DNA of 7,218 nt from Candidatus Heimdallarchaeota archaeon AB_125 (GCA_001940755.1 MEHH01000140.1:1-7218); one strand, 5' to 3'; shown: positions 1 to 6,188, numbered from the stretch's first letter. The notes: generated by a model from the sequence alone, not told the origin. Numbers and translations are program-made.

Positions 1-297
1 ACTTAATACAGGTGTGAAATCTTCTGGTGCATAGACCTTTTTCTCTTCTAAATCATCCCAATTAATAACAGGATTCAGATAGATTCCTGGAGTGACGTTA
101 TACTCCCCCACTGTAGATAGATTGTACTCAAAAGAAAAATCTGTTAATGTCAATCGAATAATATCTCCTTCTTTAAGACCTACTTTAGGAGGTCTTTCAT
201 CAATACTTAGGGGTGTAGAATAGAAAACTATGGGGACTAATATTATCCCTATTAGTAATACAAGCTCAGAATATCTTAGGATTTTTTCAATCTTCAT
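1..297 (-). CDS. Membrane-anchored surface protein, paralog of the 1163-2023 product (C-terminus cut by window edge)
   Basis: The reading frame is open from the ATG at 297 to the window edge (99 codons), so only the N-terminal part is visible. It begins with a short basic stretch (MKIEKILR), then a hydrophobic segment at about residues 10-28 that looks like a signal anchor or uncleaved signal peptide, then a predicted extracytoplasmic part. Residues 37-78 follow the 1163-2023 protein closely: PPKV, KEGDII, FSFEYN and GIYLNP here against PPRV, REGDII, FSFDHN and GIYMNP there. Asn-X-Ser/Thr sequons occur at N59 and N67. The ATG is supported by a TATA-like box 25 bases upstream and by agreement with the start of the paralog. 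No known domain is recognised and the function is unknown. It is probably a member of a lineage-specific archaeal surface or secreted protein family. Confidence 0.85.
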   Translation of the reverse strand, partial: MKIEKILRYSELVLLIGIILVPIVFYSTPLSIDERPPKVGLKEGDIIRLTLTDFSFEYNLSTVGEYNVTPGIYLNPVINWDDLEEKKVYAPEDFTPVLS

Positions 298-322
298 TTC
301 AATAAACCTAATCTCTTATGCA

Positions 323-353
323 TTTTTAAATCATCTTCAGATTTTCAAAATGA
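323..353 (-). promoter_or_regulatory. Promoter with TATA-like box, near-copy of the promoter at 2049-2079
   Basis: On the minus strand the block contains a TATA-like TTTAAAAA (323-330) whose gene-proximal edge lies 25 bases before the ATG at 297, preceded by a conserved AATCTGAAGATGAT-type stretch. The block matches 2049-2079 at 27 of 31 positions by eye and sits at the same distance from its start codon. The spacing predicts transcription beginning at or very near the ATG. The part upstream of the TATA box would suit a BRE plus a regulator-binding site; that role is inferred. The rest of the 298-455 gap shows nothing recognisable. Confidence 0.65.
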
Positions 354-455
354 AAATACATATCTTACTCTCACTTTACAATTGAATCTTGAAAGTAATA
401 GATGAAAATTCAGCTAATTTTTTCTCATTTCTTTTATCAATTAACAACATGATAG

Positions 456-1166
456 CTATGTTTCTATTTCAATCCTAGAATCTTCAAAATCCAGATCATG
501 AAGGGGTAACATAGTTCCACCAATTAGTTCATATAATTTTATTATTAGAGAACTTCCTTCATCTGTTATTTTGTATAGTGCCTTGCTAGGTTTATCAGGT
601 GTATAATAAGTAGTAACTAGTTCAAATTCTGACATCTTCTGCAAATGTCTGTAGGCTGAAGCTAAAGGGAGTTTTAGAGATTTTTGTATAGCTCTTACTG
701 ATGATATAGCTGGTTGTTGTTGAAGTAAGAATAATAAGATTAGCAAACCATCTATACCAGTTTTACGAATAGATTCTATTAACTTCTCATTTTCTTCGAA
801 GAAATTACCATTAACTTGTTTTTCTGATAAAATAACTGCGGATACTTCATCACCTTTTAGTTCTACTGCAGAGTCTAGAAGTATCTTACTCTCTGCAAGA
901 ATTTGGGTTAGTTGTTGTCTCAGAACCTTCCAATCAGTAGATTTCTTTTCTGGTTCATCCCCAATTATTCTTTTGAGAACAATATTAGTTATTCTTAGGA
1001 AAAGCGCAACACCTAGAAATATTAAGAGAAAGAAGTACATATCTTCAAACGTAATTATTATACAAATAATAACAGATATACTGGCTAATAAGTAAAGTAA
1101 GTAGATATAATATATCTTCTTGAACTGAATTTCTTTTATTTTTGTGTTTAATTTTTCAAAAATCAA
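456..1166 (-). CDS. Membrane-tethered winged-helix transcription regulator (TTG start)
   Basis: A 236-residue protein with two hydrophobic helices near the N-terminus (about residues 19-39 and 43-62), a charged linker (about 65-135) and a C-terminal winged helix-turn-helix (about 138-215). In the latter, residues 153-186 look like helix-turn-recognition helix, with a SAYRHLQKM segment typical of MarR/PadR/TrmB-type folds, and residues 187-204 (YYTPDKPSKALYKITDEG) look like the wing. It probably binds DNA from the membrane and may sense an envelope or surface signal; the ligand is unknown. The start codon is TTG, overlapping the TGA of the upstream gene within TTGA, and is backed by an AGAGGAG site ten bases before it. 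The next in-frame Met (residue 43) would remove the first TM helix. Overlap with the surface-protein gene implies translational coupling and a shared job, plausibly regulating that gene and its paralog. The exact family is not assigned. Confidence 0.82.
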   Translation of the reverse strand: MIFEKLNTKIKEIQFKKIYYIYLLYLLASISVIICIIITFEDMYFFLLIFLGVALFLRITNIVLKRIIGDEPEKKSTDWKVLRQQLTQILAESKILLDSAVELKGDEVSAVILSEKQVNGNFFEENEKLIESIRKTGIDGLLILLFLLQQQPAISSVRAIQKSLKLPLASAYRHLQKMSEFELVTTYYTPDKPSKALYKITDEGSSLIIKLYELIGGTMLPLHDLDFEDSRIEIET

Positions 1167-2023
1167 ATCTCTACTACTCCTCTAAAGTACTTCAATTCAT
1201 ATGAGAAATAATAATCCCAATGAGAATATCCAGGTAATTCTGAGTAAGCAGACATATTGGATGAAAAGGCTAAACCTGGGTTGTTAAAACATTCTACACC
1301 TAAAAATCTTGCATCTACTTCTTGAAGTCTATCTTCTCCTATTCTTAATCTATATGTTGCGTAAGCAAGAGCTGATCCAAGTTGCCAAACAGCGCTAAAT
1401 ACATTCCTATATTCCTTTGCCCATCCATAACCTGTAGCATAATGATTGCAGTGATAATTAAGGTCAGCTCTAGTTGTTGAAGTAGAAAATACGAAGTAAA
1501 CTCTCCAATGAATATAAGTTGTGTTATAAATCAAAGATCTGAAGGTTAAACCTACAGCTAAAGATGGTTCGAAGAATGGTGGAGCTATTTGGGCACCTTC
1601 AAATAAGCCCACAGAAAATGATCTGTTGTTAGAATCTAGAGTAAGATTAGCTATTGTTTTCTTTTTATTTATTGAATCAACATGAAAACTGAACAGTAAT
1701 CCTGATGCTGAGTTACCTTCAAAAAGAATGAAATCGTCATAAGCAAAATTCTTTTCCCATACATCATACTCTTTTCCTTCTTCAAAGTAAAGTATGGGAT
1801 TCATGTAAATCCCTGCTGTAACTGTGTAATTATTCAAATTAGTTATATTGTGATCAAAGGAGAAACGAGTAATATTAAGTTGAATAATATCGCCTTCTCT
1901 AAAGTCTACTCTCGGAGGTCCCATATCTAGAGCAAAGATAATAGAGAAGAATATTGCTGGTGTAAGTATAATACCTACAAGTATGATCACTTCAAGGTAT
2001 TTCAGTATCTTCCTTATTCTCAT
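1163..2023 (-). CDS. Membrane-anchored, sequon-rich surface protein of unknown function
   Basis: A 286-residue protein. Residues 1-9 are basic, residues about 10-32 form one hydrophobic signal-anchor segment, and the remaining roughly 250 residues are predicted to lie outside the cell. This outer part has seven Asn-X-Ser/Thr sequons (N50, N59, N65, N126, N133, N167, N256), fitting a glycosylated archaeal surface protein, many aromatic residues, and only two cysteines (C192, C245), which might form a disulfide. It reads as alternating beta-type segments, but no named domain is recognised. The ATG at 2023 has a TATA-like box 25 bases upstream and no clear ribosome site, so the transcript is probably leaderless. 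It overlaps the downstream membrane-tethered regulator by four bases and has a paralog at 1-297. Function is unknown; a surface sensor or ligand-binding partner of the regulator is one inference. Confidence 0.85.
   Translation of the reverse strand: MRIRKILKYLEVIILVGIILTPAIFFSIIFALDMGPPRVDFREGDIIQLNITRFSFDHNITNLNNYTVTAGIYMNPILYFEEGKEYDVWEKNFAYDDFILFEGNSASGLLFSFHVDSINKKKTIANLTLDSNNRSFSVGLFEGAQIAPPFFEPSLAVGLTFRSLIYNTTYIHWRVYFVFSTSTTRADLNYHCNHYATGYGWAKEYRNVFSAVWQLGSALAYATYRLRIGEDRLQEVDARFLGVECFNNPGLAFSSNMSAYSELPGYSHWDYYFSYELKYFRGVVEI
1177..1183 (-). promoter_or_regulatory. Ribosome binding site that decides the TTG start of the winged-helix regulator
   Basis: The minus strand reads AGAGGAG, ten bases before TTG at 1166-1164. 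It lies inside the last codons of the preceding gene. No in-frame ATG is near, so this site is the main reason for accepting the TTG start. Confidence 0.65.
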
Positions 2024-2048
2024 ATCACTGAAATCATTCTCTGTTACG

Positions 2049-2079
2049 TTTATAAATCATTTTCAGATTCTCAAATTGA
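2049..2079 (-). promoter_or_regulatory. Promoter with TATA box, near-copy of the promoter at 323-353
   Basis: The minus strand carries TTTATAAA (2049-2056), whose edge is 25 bases before the ATG at 2023, preceded by TTTGAGAATCTGAAAATGA. Compared with 323-353 there are four mismatches in 31 positions. The element sits just past the ferredoxin stop codon (2085), so the surface-protein/regulator pair has its own promoter. The stretch upstream of the TATA box may bind the regulator encoded at 456-1166 (inference). Confidence 0.7.
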
Positions 2080-2084
2080 TAAAT

Positions 2085-2279
2085 TTACTTTACTTGGAAT
2101 GGTAAGTCTATAATTAATGCATTTTCAGGACAATCTTCTTCACATACGCCACAATACCAGCATTCATCATATTTCTTGTATGGGAATCCATCATCATTCA
2201 ATCTTATGATATCCATTGTACAACGATCTACACACACTCCACAACTAGTACATAGATCTTCATCAACGATAAGGGGCAT
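2085..2279 (-). CDS. Small 2x[4Fe-4S] ferredoxin, AprB-like electron-transfer partner
   Basis: A 64-residue ferredoxin with two complete four-cysteine motifs: C10-C13-C16-C20 (CTSCGVCVDRC) and C40-C43-C46-C50 followed by Pro (CWYCGVCEEDCP). Each should bind one [4Fe-4S] cluster. The Trp right after the first Cys of the second motif (C40-W41) matches the Cys-Trp of adenylylsulfate reductase beta subunits, where, from memory of the Archaeoglobus enzyme, that Trp lies between the cluster and the FAD. AprB proteins are about 150 residues, with a long tail wrapping round the alpha subunit; that tail is absent here. The start ATG overlaps the last base of the flavoprotein stop codon (TAATG) and has a strong GGAGGAG site, so the two are made together and probably form one cytoplasmic complex that passes electrons to or from the FAD. 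Its electron donor is unknown. Confidence 0.9.
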   Translation of the reverse strand: MPLIVDEDLCTSCGVCVDRCTMDIIRLNDDGFPYKKYDECWYCGVCEEDCPENALIIDLPFQVK

Positions 2280-3925
2280 TAATGTTCTCCTCCATTTTCA
2301 ATATCAACTAGAAGCGTTTGTACTTCTCCTGATTTCAATCCTTTTTCAAGAACAACATGCTTTAACCAATTCCCATCATCTTTTTCAGGATAATCAGTTC
2401 TATGGTGGAACCATCCCCAACGACTTTCTTCACGTGCAAGTGATGCGTGTACAGAAAGTTCTGCACTATCTAGAATAAATTGTATTTCTTCATATCTACT
2501 TAATTCATGATGATCTGTAACTTGAATATCTTTCATATCATCTCTAAACCTAGGTAGCCACCACAAGAATCGCTTCAGTTTTATTTCGTTCTTAGGAGGT
2601 ATTGCATAATCACTTATTGTTCTTCTAACTTTGTATTCAAAATCTTTAACAGATATTGAACCACTTTTGTTATTATCCATAACATTGAGAAGACGCTGCT
2701 CTTCATCTTTGATCAGATTTTGGTCAACTTCACCAAGATCATTGTTATTAACAAATTTTACCGCTTCTTCTGCTGCTACTTCGCCAAAAACAAAAGCTCC
2801 AGTAAGATGTTGTAATGGTACGCAAGCAACATCACCTGCTGCATAGAGCCCCTTAAGTGTAGTTTCAGCTTTTTCATTGACTACTATGCCAGTTAAACCA
2901 TGACCACCACAGAGTTGATACTCTGTTTCTCCCAACTCAATAAGACCTTCTCTGAAATCAACACCTCGGTTTTCCCAGAATTTCTTCTGAATTGGTCGTT
3001 CAGTTGTAAATAGTATCCTCTCAATATCTTGTATTCGTTCTTCAGGAAGATGATTCATCTTAATGAAAATAGGACCTTTGCCTTCTCGAAGCTCCTTTAA
3101 CATATTTTGAGTAGAAACATATTCCAAATCAATGGTTTCACCAAGAGCATTAACAACTTCTGCTCCTCTAGTTAAAGTGATATAAAGTAAAGGACAATTA
3201 ATGTCTTTTATGAGAGGAGAACATTGAGTGAACTCAAATCCAGTTAATTGAGCTCCAGCTCTATATGCTAAGGAATACCCATCTCCTGCATTTCCTGGGT
3301 AGTCAAATGTTCCATAAAGATATCCAGAATTTGGAAGCGAGAACCTAGCACAACCACCATTTGCAAGAATAGTTGCTTTTGCTTTACAAACAATAAATTC
3401 TCCAGTTCTGATGTTAAAACCCATAGCTCCGATTACTTGTTCATTGTTTACCAAAAGTTTTGTAACTATTGTTCGATTTATTACTCTCACTCCAGCTTCT
3501 TTGACTTTCTCTGCTAAAACTAATTTCAAATCAGGAGAATCCATTTCCAATAGGAAGCTACCTTTAGCATGAACTTGTAAAGAGATATATTTGTTTTCTT
3601 CATCACGAGGAAAACGAATTCCCCACCCTTCTAGTCGCTTGAGAATAGAGTAACTTCTCTCTGCCATAACGTAACTAGGTTTGTAATCTAAAATTCCCTC
3701 AGTAGCTATTCGTGCTGAGTTCATGTATAACTCAGGAGTAGTTATTCCAGGTTGCACAACAATGTTAAGTGCATCCATACCAAGAGCTATTGAACCACTA
3801 CGATTGATTTCTGCTTTTTCAATTATTGTCACATCAATATCTGGATTTTGTTCCTTGGCAACTATAGCTGCCATGCTCCCGGCACTTCCTCCTCCAATCA
3901 CAAGAATATCTGTTTCTAATTCCAT
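2279..3925 (-). CDS. AprA/FrdA-type FAD flavoprotein (fumarate reductase/adenylylsulfate reductase alpha-like)
   Basis: A 548-residue flavoprotein of the succinate dehydrogenase/fumarate reductase/APS reductase superfamily. The N-terminus is an FAD-binding Rossmann motif (residues 8-16, LVIGGGSAG). Residues 39-53 (EINRSGSIALGMDAL) resemble the AprA segment around RSGAVAxGLSAIN, and the His that covalently carries FAD in FrdA/SdhA is missing, so FAD should be non-covalent. R253 in TRGAE aligns with the catalytic Arg of the RGEGG-type segment. Residues 361-381 (YAAGD... to ...VFGE, with H373) form the second FAD/active-site motif. The C-terminal domain has ESRWGWFHHRTDYPEKDDGNW (499-519), as in AprA-like enzymes. 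It is shorter than AprA (about 640) and SdhA (about 580). No sat, qmo or membrane-anchor gene is in view, so sulfate reduction cannot be claimed; substrate unknown. It is translationally linked to the ferredoxin. The start is fixed by the Rossmann motif at the extreme N-terminus. Confidence 0.88.
   Translation of the reverse strand: MELETDILVIGGGSAGSMAAIVAKEQNPDIDVTIIEKAEINRSGSIALGMDALNIVVQPGITTPELYMNSARIATEGILDYKPSYVMAERSYSILKRLEGWGIRFPRDEENKYISLQVHAKGSFLLEMDSPDLKLVLAEKVKEAGVRVINRTIVTKLLVNNEQVIGAMGFNIRTGEFIVCKAKATILANGGCARFSLPNSGYLYGTFDYPGNAGDGYSLAYRAGAQLTGFEFTQCSPLIKDINCPLLYITLTRGAEVVNALGETIDLEYVSTQNMLKELREGKGPIFIKMNHLPEERIQDIERILFTTERPIQKKFWENRGVDFREGLIELGETEYQLCGGHGLTGIVVNEKAETTLKGLYAAGDVACVPLQHLTGAFVFGEVAAEEAVKFVNNNDLGEVDQNLIKDEEQRLLNVMDNNKSGSISVKDFEYKVRRTISDYAIPPKNEIKLKRFLWWLPRFRDDMKDIQVTDHHELSRYEEIQFILDSAELSVHASLAREESRWGWFHHRTDYPEKDDGNWLKHVVLEKGLKSGEVQTLLVDIENGGEH
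2287..2293 (-). promoter_or_regulatory. Strong ribosome binding site of the ferredoxin gene
   Basis: GGAGGAG on the minus strand, seven bases before the ferredoxin ATG and inside the 3' end of the flavoprotein gene. It allows independent initiation on the shared transcript. Confidence 0.7.
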
Positions 3926-3975
3926 CTTTTAATCCAACTAACTTTAAATAATTGAACTATTCTGAATTATATCAA
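3926..3975 (-). promoter_or_regulatory. Putative promoter region of the flavoprotein-ferredoxin unit
   Basis: Two A+T-rich TATA-like stretches are visible on the minus strand: TATTTAAA (3943-3950), only 17 bases from the ATG and so too close for a normal archaeal start, and TATAAT (3966-3971), about 40 bases away and better placed. No good ribosome site precedes the ATG. Which box is used, or whether the genes are read through from katA, cannot be settled by eye. Confidence 0.3.
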
Positions 3976-3999
3976 TCTTAAAGATTTTGCCTATTTTTT

Positions 4000-4031
4000 A
4001 AAATAAAAAAAGAACAAAGAGAAAGTAAAAA
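4000..4031 (-). terminator. T-rich terminator of the catalase gene
   Basis: Just past the catalase TGA (4039-4037), the minus strand becomes rich in T runs: ATTTTTAC and then TTTTTTTATTTT at 4011-4000. Archaeal RNA polymerase commonly stops at such T tracts without a strong hairpin. Some read-through into the flavoprotein gene is possible. Confidence 0.5.
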
Positions 4032-4036
4032 TAATC

Positions 4037-5485
4037 TCATAGTTCAATTCCAAGTCCTTTTGCTACTCTCTCTCCATATGATTGATCTGCTTTGAGAAAG
4101 TGTTCTAGCTGTCGTTTTTGAATCTCTATTGGAACTTTTTTCAGGCTTCCAACAATATTGGTTATGAGTCTTTCTTGTTCATCTGCTGGCATTATTCTAT
4201 AGAGGTTGCCTGGTTGAATAAAATCGGCATCTACAATTGGTTGTCCAAACCTATCTGCATCTCCTGAAATTTTCAAAGGTGGTTCCTTATATTGTGGATT
4301 TTCTTTTGGTCCTCCCATGGTGTTTGGTTCATAGTTTACCTGTTTCCCGAAATTTCCATCATGTCTCATGAATCCATCTCTATGGTAACTCTGTACCTCC
4401 ACTTTTGGTTTGTTTACTGGCAAGGTTTCATAATTTGCACCTAGGCGATATCTGTGCGCATCAGTGTATGCAAATATTCTCCCTTGGAGCATTTTATCAG
4501 GAGAAAATCCTATCCCTGGTACTATGTTCGCTGGAGCAAAAGCTGCTTGTTCAACTTCTGCATAATAATTTTCTGGGTTTCGGTTGAGTTCGAGTTCTCC
4601 AACTTCAATTAGTGGATAATCTGCATGTGGCCAAACTTTTGTTAGATCAAATGGGTTCCATTTATAGGTTTCAGCTTCTTTTTCAGGCATGATTTGAACA
4701 TAGACCGTCCATTTTGGAAATTCTTTTCGTTCTATTCTTTCAAACAAATCTTGTGTACCCCAATCTGGATTCGATCCTGCTATTTCATTTGCTTCTTCTT
4801 GTGTAAAATTTTTTATTCCTTGTTGTGTTTTGAAATGAAATTTTACCCAAAATCTTTCATCCTTTGCATTTATGAAACTGTAAGTATGACTACCGTACCC
4901 ATTCATGTGAGTAAAACCATGTGGAATCCCTCTATCTGAGAAGAGAATAGTAACTTGGTGTAAAGTTTCAGGACTTAATGACCAGAAATCCCATTGCATT
5001 ATATCTGATCTTAGGTTTGTTTGTGGAACACGTTTTTGAGAATGAATGAAATCCATGAATTTGTAAGGATCACGCAAAAAGAAAACTGGTGTGTTATTCC
5101 CTACTAAATCCCAATTCCCTTCTTCTGTGTAAAACTTCAGCGCAAAACCTCTTACATCACGAACTGTATCTGCAGAACCTTTCTCTCCTGCAACAGTTGA
5201 AAAGCGGAGAAAAACGTCTGTTTTTTTACCTATTTCTGAGAATACCTTGGCTTTAGTATATTGAGTGATGTCTCTTTTAATTGTAAAAGTTCCATAAGCT
5301 CCAGCTCCTTTAGCATGAACAATACGTTCTGGTATACGTTCTCTGTTGAAATGAGCTAGTTTTTCAAATAACTGGAAATCCTCAGCCAGCAAAGGACCTC
5401 TTTCACCAGCTGTGAGAGAATTTTGGTTGTCAGCTATAGGTCTTCCTGCTAAGGTTGTAAGTTTTTTTTCTTTTTTATCTTCCAT
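4037..5485 (-). CDS. katA: Monofunctional heme catalase, small-subunit (clade 3) type
   Basis: A 482-residue catalase that breaks down hydrogen peroxide to water and oxygen in the cytoplasm. The distal active site is at residues 46-60 (FNRERIPERIVHAKG) with catalytic H57. The distal Asn lies in VGNNTPVFF (N130/N131). The proximal heme signature is RIFAYTDAH (336-344), with Y340 as iron ligand and R336 beside it. The length suits the small-subunit, NADPH-binding clade rather than the large-subunit enzymes. The coding region is intact from start to stop. The ATG has a GAAAGG site eight bases upstream; the N-terminus is Lys-rich (MEDKKEKKLT) owing to two A-runs in the coding strand. It is divergent from perR and shares a 140-base control region holding a Per-box-like site, so peroxide-inducible expression under PerR is the likely mode of regulation. 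Confidence 0.96.
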   Translation of the reverse strand: MEDKKEKKLTTLAGRPIADNQNSLTAGERGPLLAEDFQLFEKLAHFNRERIPERIVHAKGAGAYGTFTIKRDITQYTKAKVFSEIGKKTDVFLRFSTVAGEKGSADTVRDVRGFALKFYTEEGNWDLVGNNTPVFFLRDPYKFMDFIHSQKRVPQTNLRSDIMQWDFWSLSPETLHQVTILFSDRGIPHGFTHMNGYGSHTYSFINAKDERFWVKFHFKTQQGIKNFTQEEANEIAGSNPDWGTQDLFERIERKEFPKWTVYVQIMPEKEAETYKWNPFDLTKVWPHADYPLIEVGELELNRNPENYYAEVEQAAFAPANIVPGIGFSPDKMLQGRIFAYTDAHRYRLGANYETLPVNKPKVEVQSYHRDGFMRHDGNFGKQVNYEPNTMGGPKENPQYKEPPLKISGDADRFGQPIVDADFIQPGNLYRIMPADEQERLITNIVGSLKKVPIEIQKRQLEHFLKADQSYGERVAKGLGIEL

Positions 5486-5493
5486 TTTGATAA

Positions 5494-5499
5494 CCTTTC
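5494..5499 (-). promoter_or_regulatory. Ribosome binding site of katA
   Basis: GAAAGG on the minus strand, eight bases before the katA ATG. It implies a leadered transcript and so favours the more distant TATA-like box at 5548-5557 over the one at 5511-5520. Confidence 0.5.
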
Positions 5500-5519
5500 T
5501 TATGCGAAAAATAAATAAA

Positions 5520-5534
5520 TGATAATTATTATTT
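5520..5534. promoter_or_regulatory. Per/Fur-box-like operator
   Basis: TGATAATTATTATTT agrees with the Bacillus Per box TTATAATNATTATAA at 11 of its 14 fixed positions; mismatches are at positions 2, 14 and 15. It lies 35 bases upstream of the katA ATG, where bound PerR would cover the katA promoter or start site. The whole region is A+T-rich, which raises the chance of accidental matches, but the position between perR and katA is as expected. Confidence 0.55.
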
Positions 5535-5553
5535 GTTAATAATTGGTATTATT
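5524..5553. repeat. Two overlapping inverted repeats in the katA-perR control region
   Basis: AATTATTA (5524-5531) and TAATAATT (5537-5544) form a perfect 8-base inverted repeat with a 5-base spacer. AATAAT (5538-5543) and ATTATT (5548-5553) form a second, 6-base one with a 4-base spacer that shares bases with the first. Their centres are about 11-12 bases apart, roughly one helical turn. They overlap the Per-box-like sequence and the likely katA TATA box, consistent with two dimers bound side by side (inference). Confidence 0.5.
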
Positions 5554-5557
5554 TAAA
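5548..5557 (-). promoter_or_regulatory. Likely TATA box of katA
   Basis: TTTAAATAAT on the minus strand. Transcription starting about 25 bases downstream would leave a leader of roughly 35-40 bases that includes the GAAAGG site. A second A+T run at 5511-5520 (ATTTATTTAT), 25 bases from the ATG, is the alternative. Confidence 0.4.
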
Positions 5558-5581
5558 CATTATTGAAAATGTTAGTTTAGA

Positions 5582-5589
5582 TATAATTA
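5582..5589 (+). promoter_or_regulatory. Likely TATA box of perR
   Basis: TATAATTA on the plus strand, 36 bases before the perR ATG. Transcription about 25 bases downstream would give a leader of some 10-15 bases carrying a GGGG stretch (5615-5618), seven bases before the ATG, as a weak ribosome site. The Per-box-like site lies about 50 bases upstream of this box, so self-regulation is less certain than control of katA. Confidence 0.4.
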
Positions 5590-5625
5590 AAAGATTAAAG
5601 ATAAAGCAATCACCGGGGTTACTTC

Positions 5626-6051
5626 ATGCATAAAATAACTGATGATGAAATAATTACATTACTTAAAGAGAACCGTTTCAAAGCAACACCACAAAGACTA
5701 GCAATTTGTAGATTTGTTCTAGAATCTCATGATCACCCCTCTGCAGAGCAAATTTATACTACTATTAGAAAAGATTACCCAACTATCAGCTTAGCAACAG
5801 TATACAAAACTCTAGGATTGTTAGACACAATTGGCCTAATTAGTGAGTTACGTTTTAATGCAACTCATACCAGGTATGATCCAAAAATGTCTCTACATAT
5901 TAATATTATATGTCCTAAATGTTTGAATATTGATGATTTTGAATCAAATTCACTTAATAAAACATGGCAGGCTATTATTTCTGATATCGAAGGGGAAATT
6001 TTAGGTCAAAGAATAGACGTGTATAAGTTATGTAAAAACTGTAAAAAGTAG
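5626..6051 (+). CDS. perR: PerR-type peroxide-sensing regulator of the Fur family
   Basis: A 141-residue Fur-family protein whose key residues fall at the same numbers as in Bacillus subtilis PerR (from memory). The DNA-binding winged helix spans about 5-82, with FKATPQRLAI and ISLATVYKTL segments. The regulatory metal site has H37 (in HPSAEQIY), D85, H91 and D104; D104 rather than Glu is the PerR-like choice. The fifth ligand, H93 in B. subtilis, is N93 here. The structural zinc site is complete: C96-C99 (CPKC) and C136-C139 (CKNC). H37 and H91, the residues oxidised during peroxide sensing, are both kept. The usual Gly after the first CXXC is L100. PerR-type proteins repress catalase and other peroxide-defence genes until metal-catalysed His oxidation releases them from DNA. 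The gene is divergent from katA and shares its control region. A Fur or Zur role is less likely given D104 and the neighbour. Confidence 0.9.
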   Translation: MHKITDDEIITLLKENRFKATPQRLAICRFVLESHDHPSAEQIYTTIRKDYPTISLATVYKTLGLLDTIGLISELRFNATHTRYDPKMSLHINIICPKCLNIDDFESNSLNKTWQAIISDIEGEILGQRIDVYKLCKNCKK

Positions 6052-6188
6052 GATTCAAAGTTTCTTCTCATCAATCAAGTCAATATATTTTCCGTCAAAA
6101 ATCAAATTTTGTTTTAAATAAAGATCTAACTTTCTACACAGAGAAATTTCAACTATGAACGTACTTGCATTTAGAGTGTTTAAAGAGT

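Noticed and set aside
2176..2478. Plus-strand open frame of 100 codons over the ferredoxin and the end of the flavoprotein gene
   Set aside because: It lies opposite two genes with clear protein motifs and its translation shows no recognisable domain; it is a shadow.
2085..3925. Calling the pair true aprBA of dissimilatory sulfate reduction
   Set aside because: Both proteins are shorter than genuine AprA/AprB, the AprB tail is absent and no partner genes are visible; only the superfamily level is supported.
4405..4939. Two plus-strand open frames within katA
   Set aside because: They are antisense to an intact catalase and have no domain content.
5461..5476. Runs of eight and six T (A in the coding strand) at the katA start, considered as a phase-variation tract
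   Set aside because: They encode a Lys-rich N-terminus in a frame that is intact, and a run of eight is unremarkable in such A+T-rich DNA.
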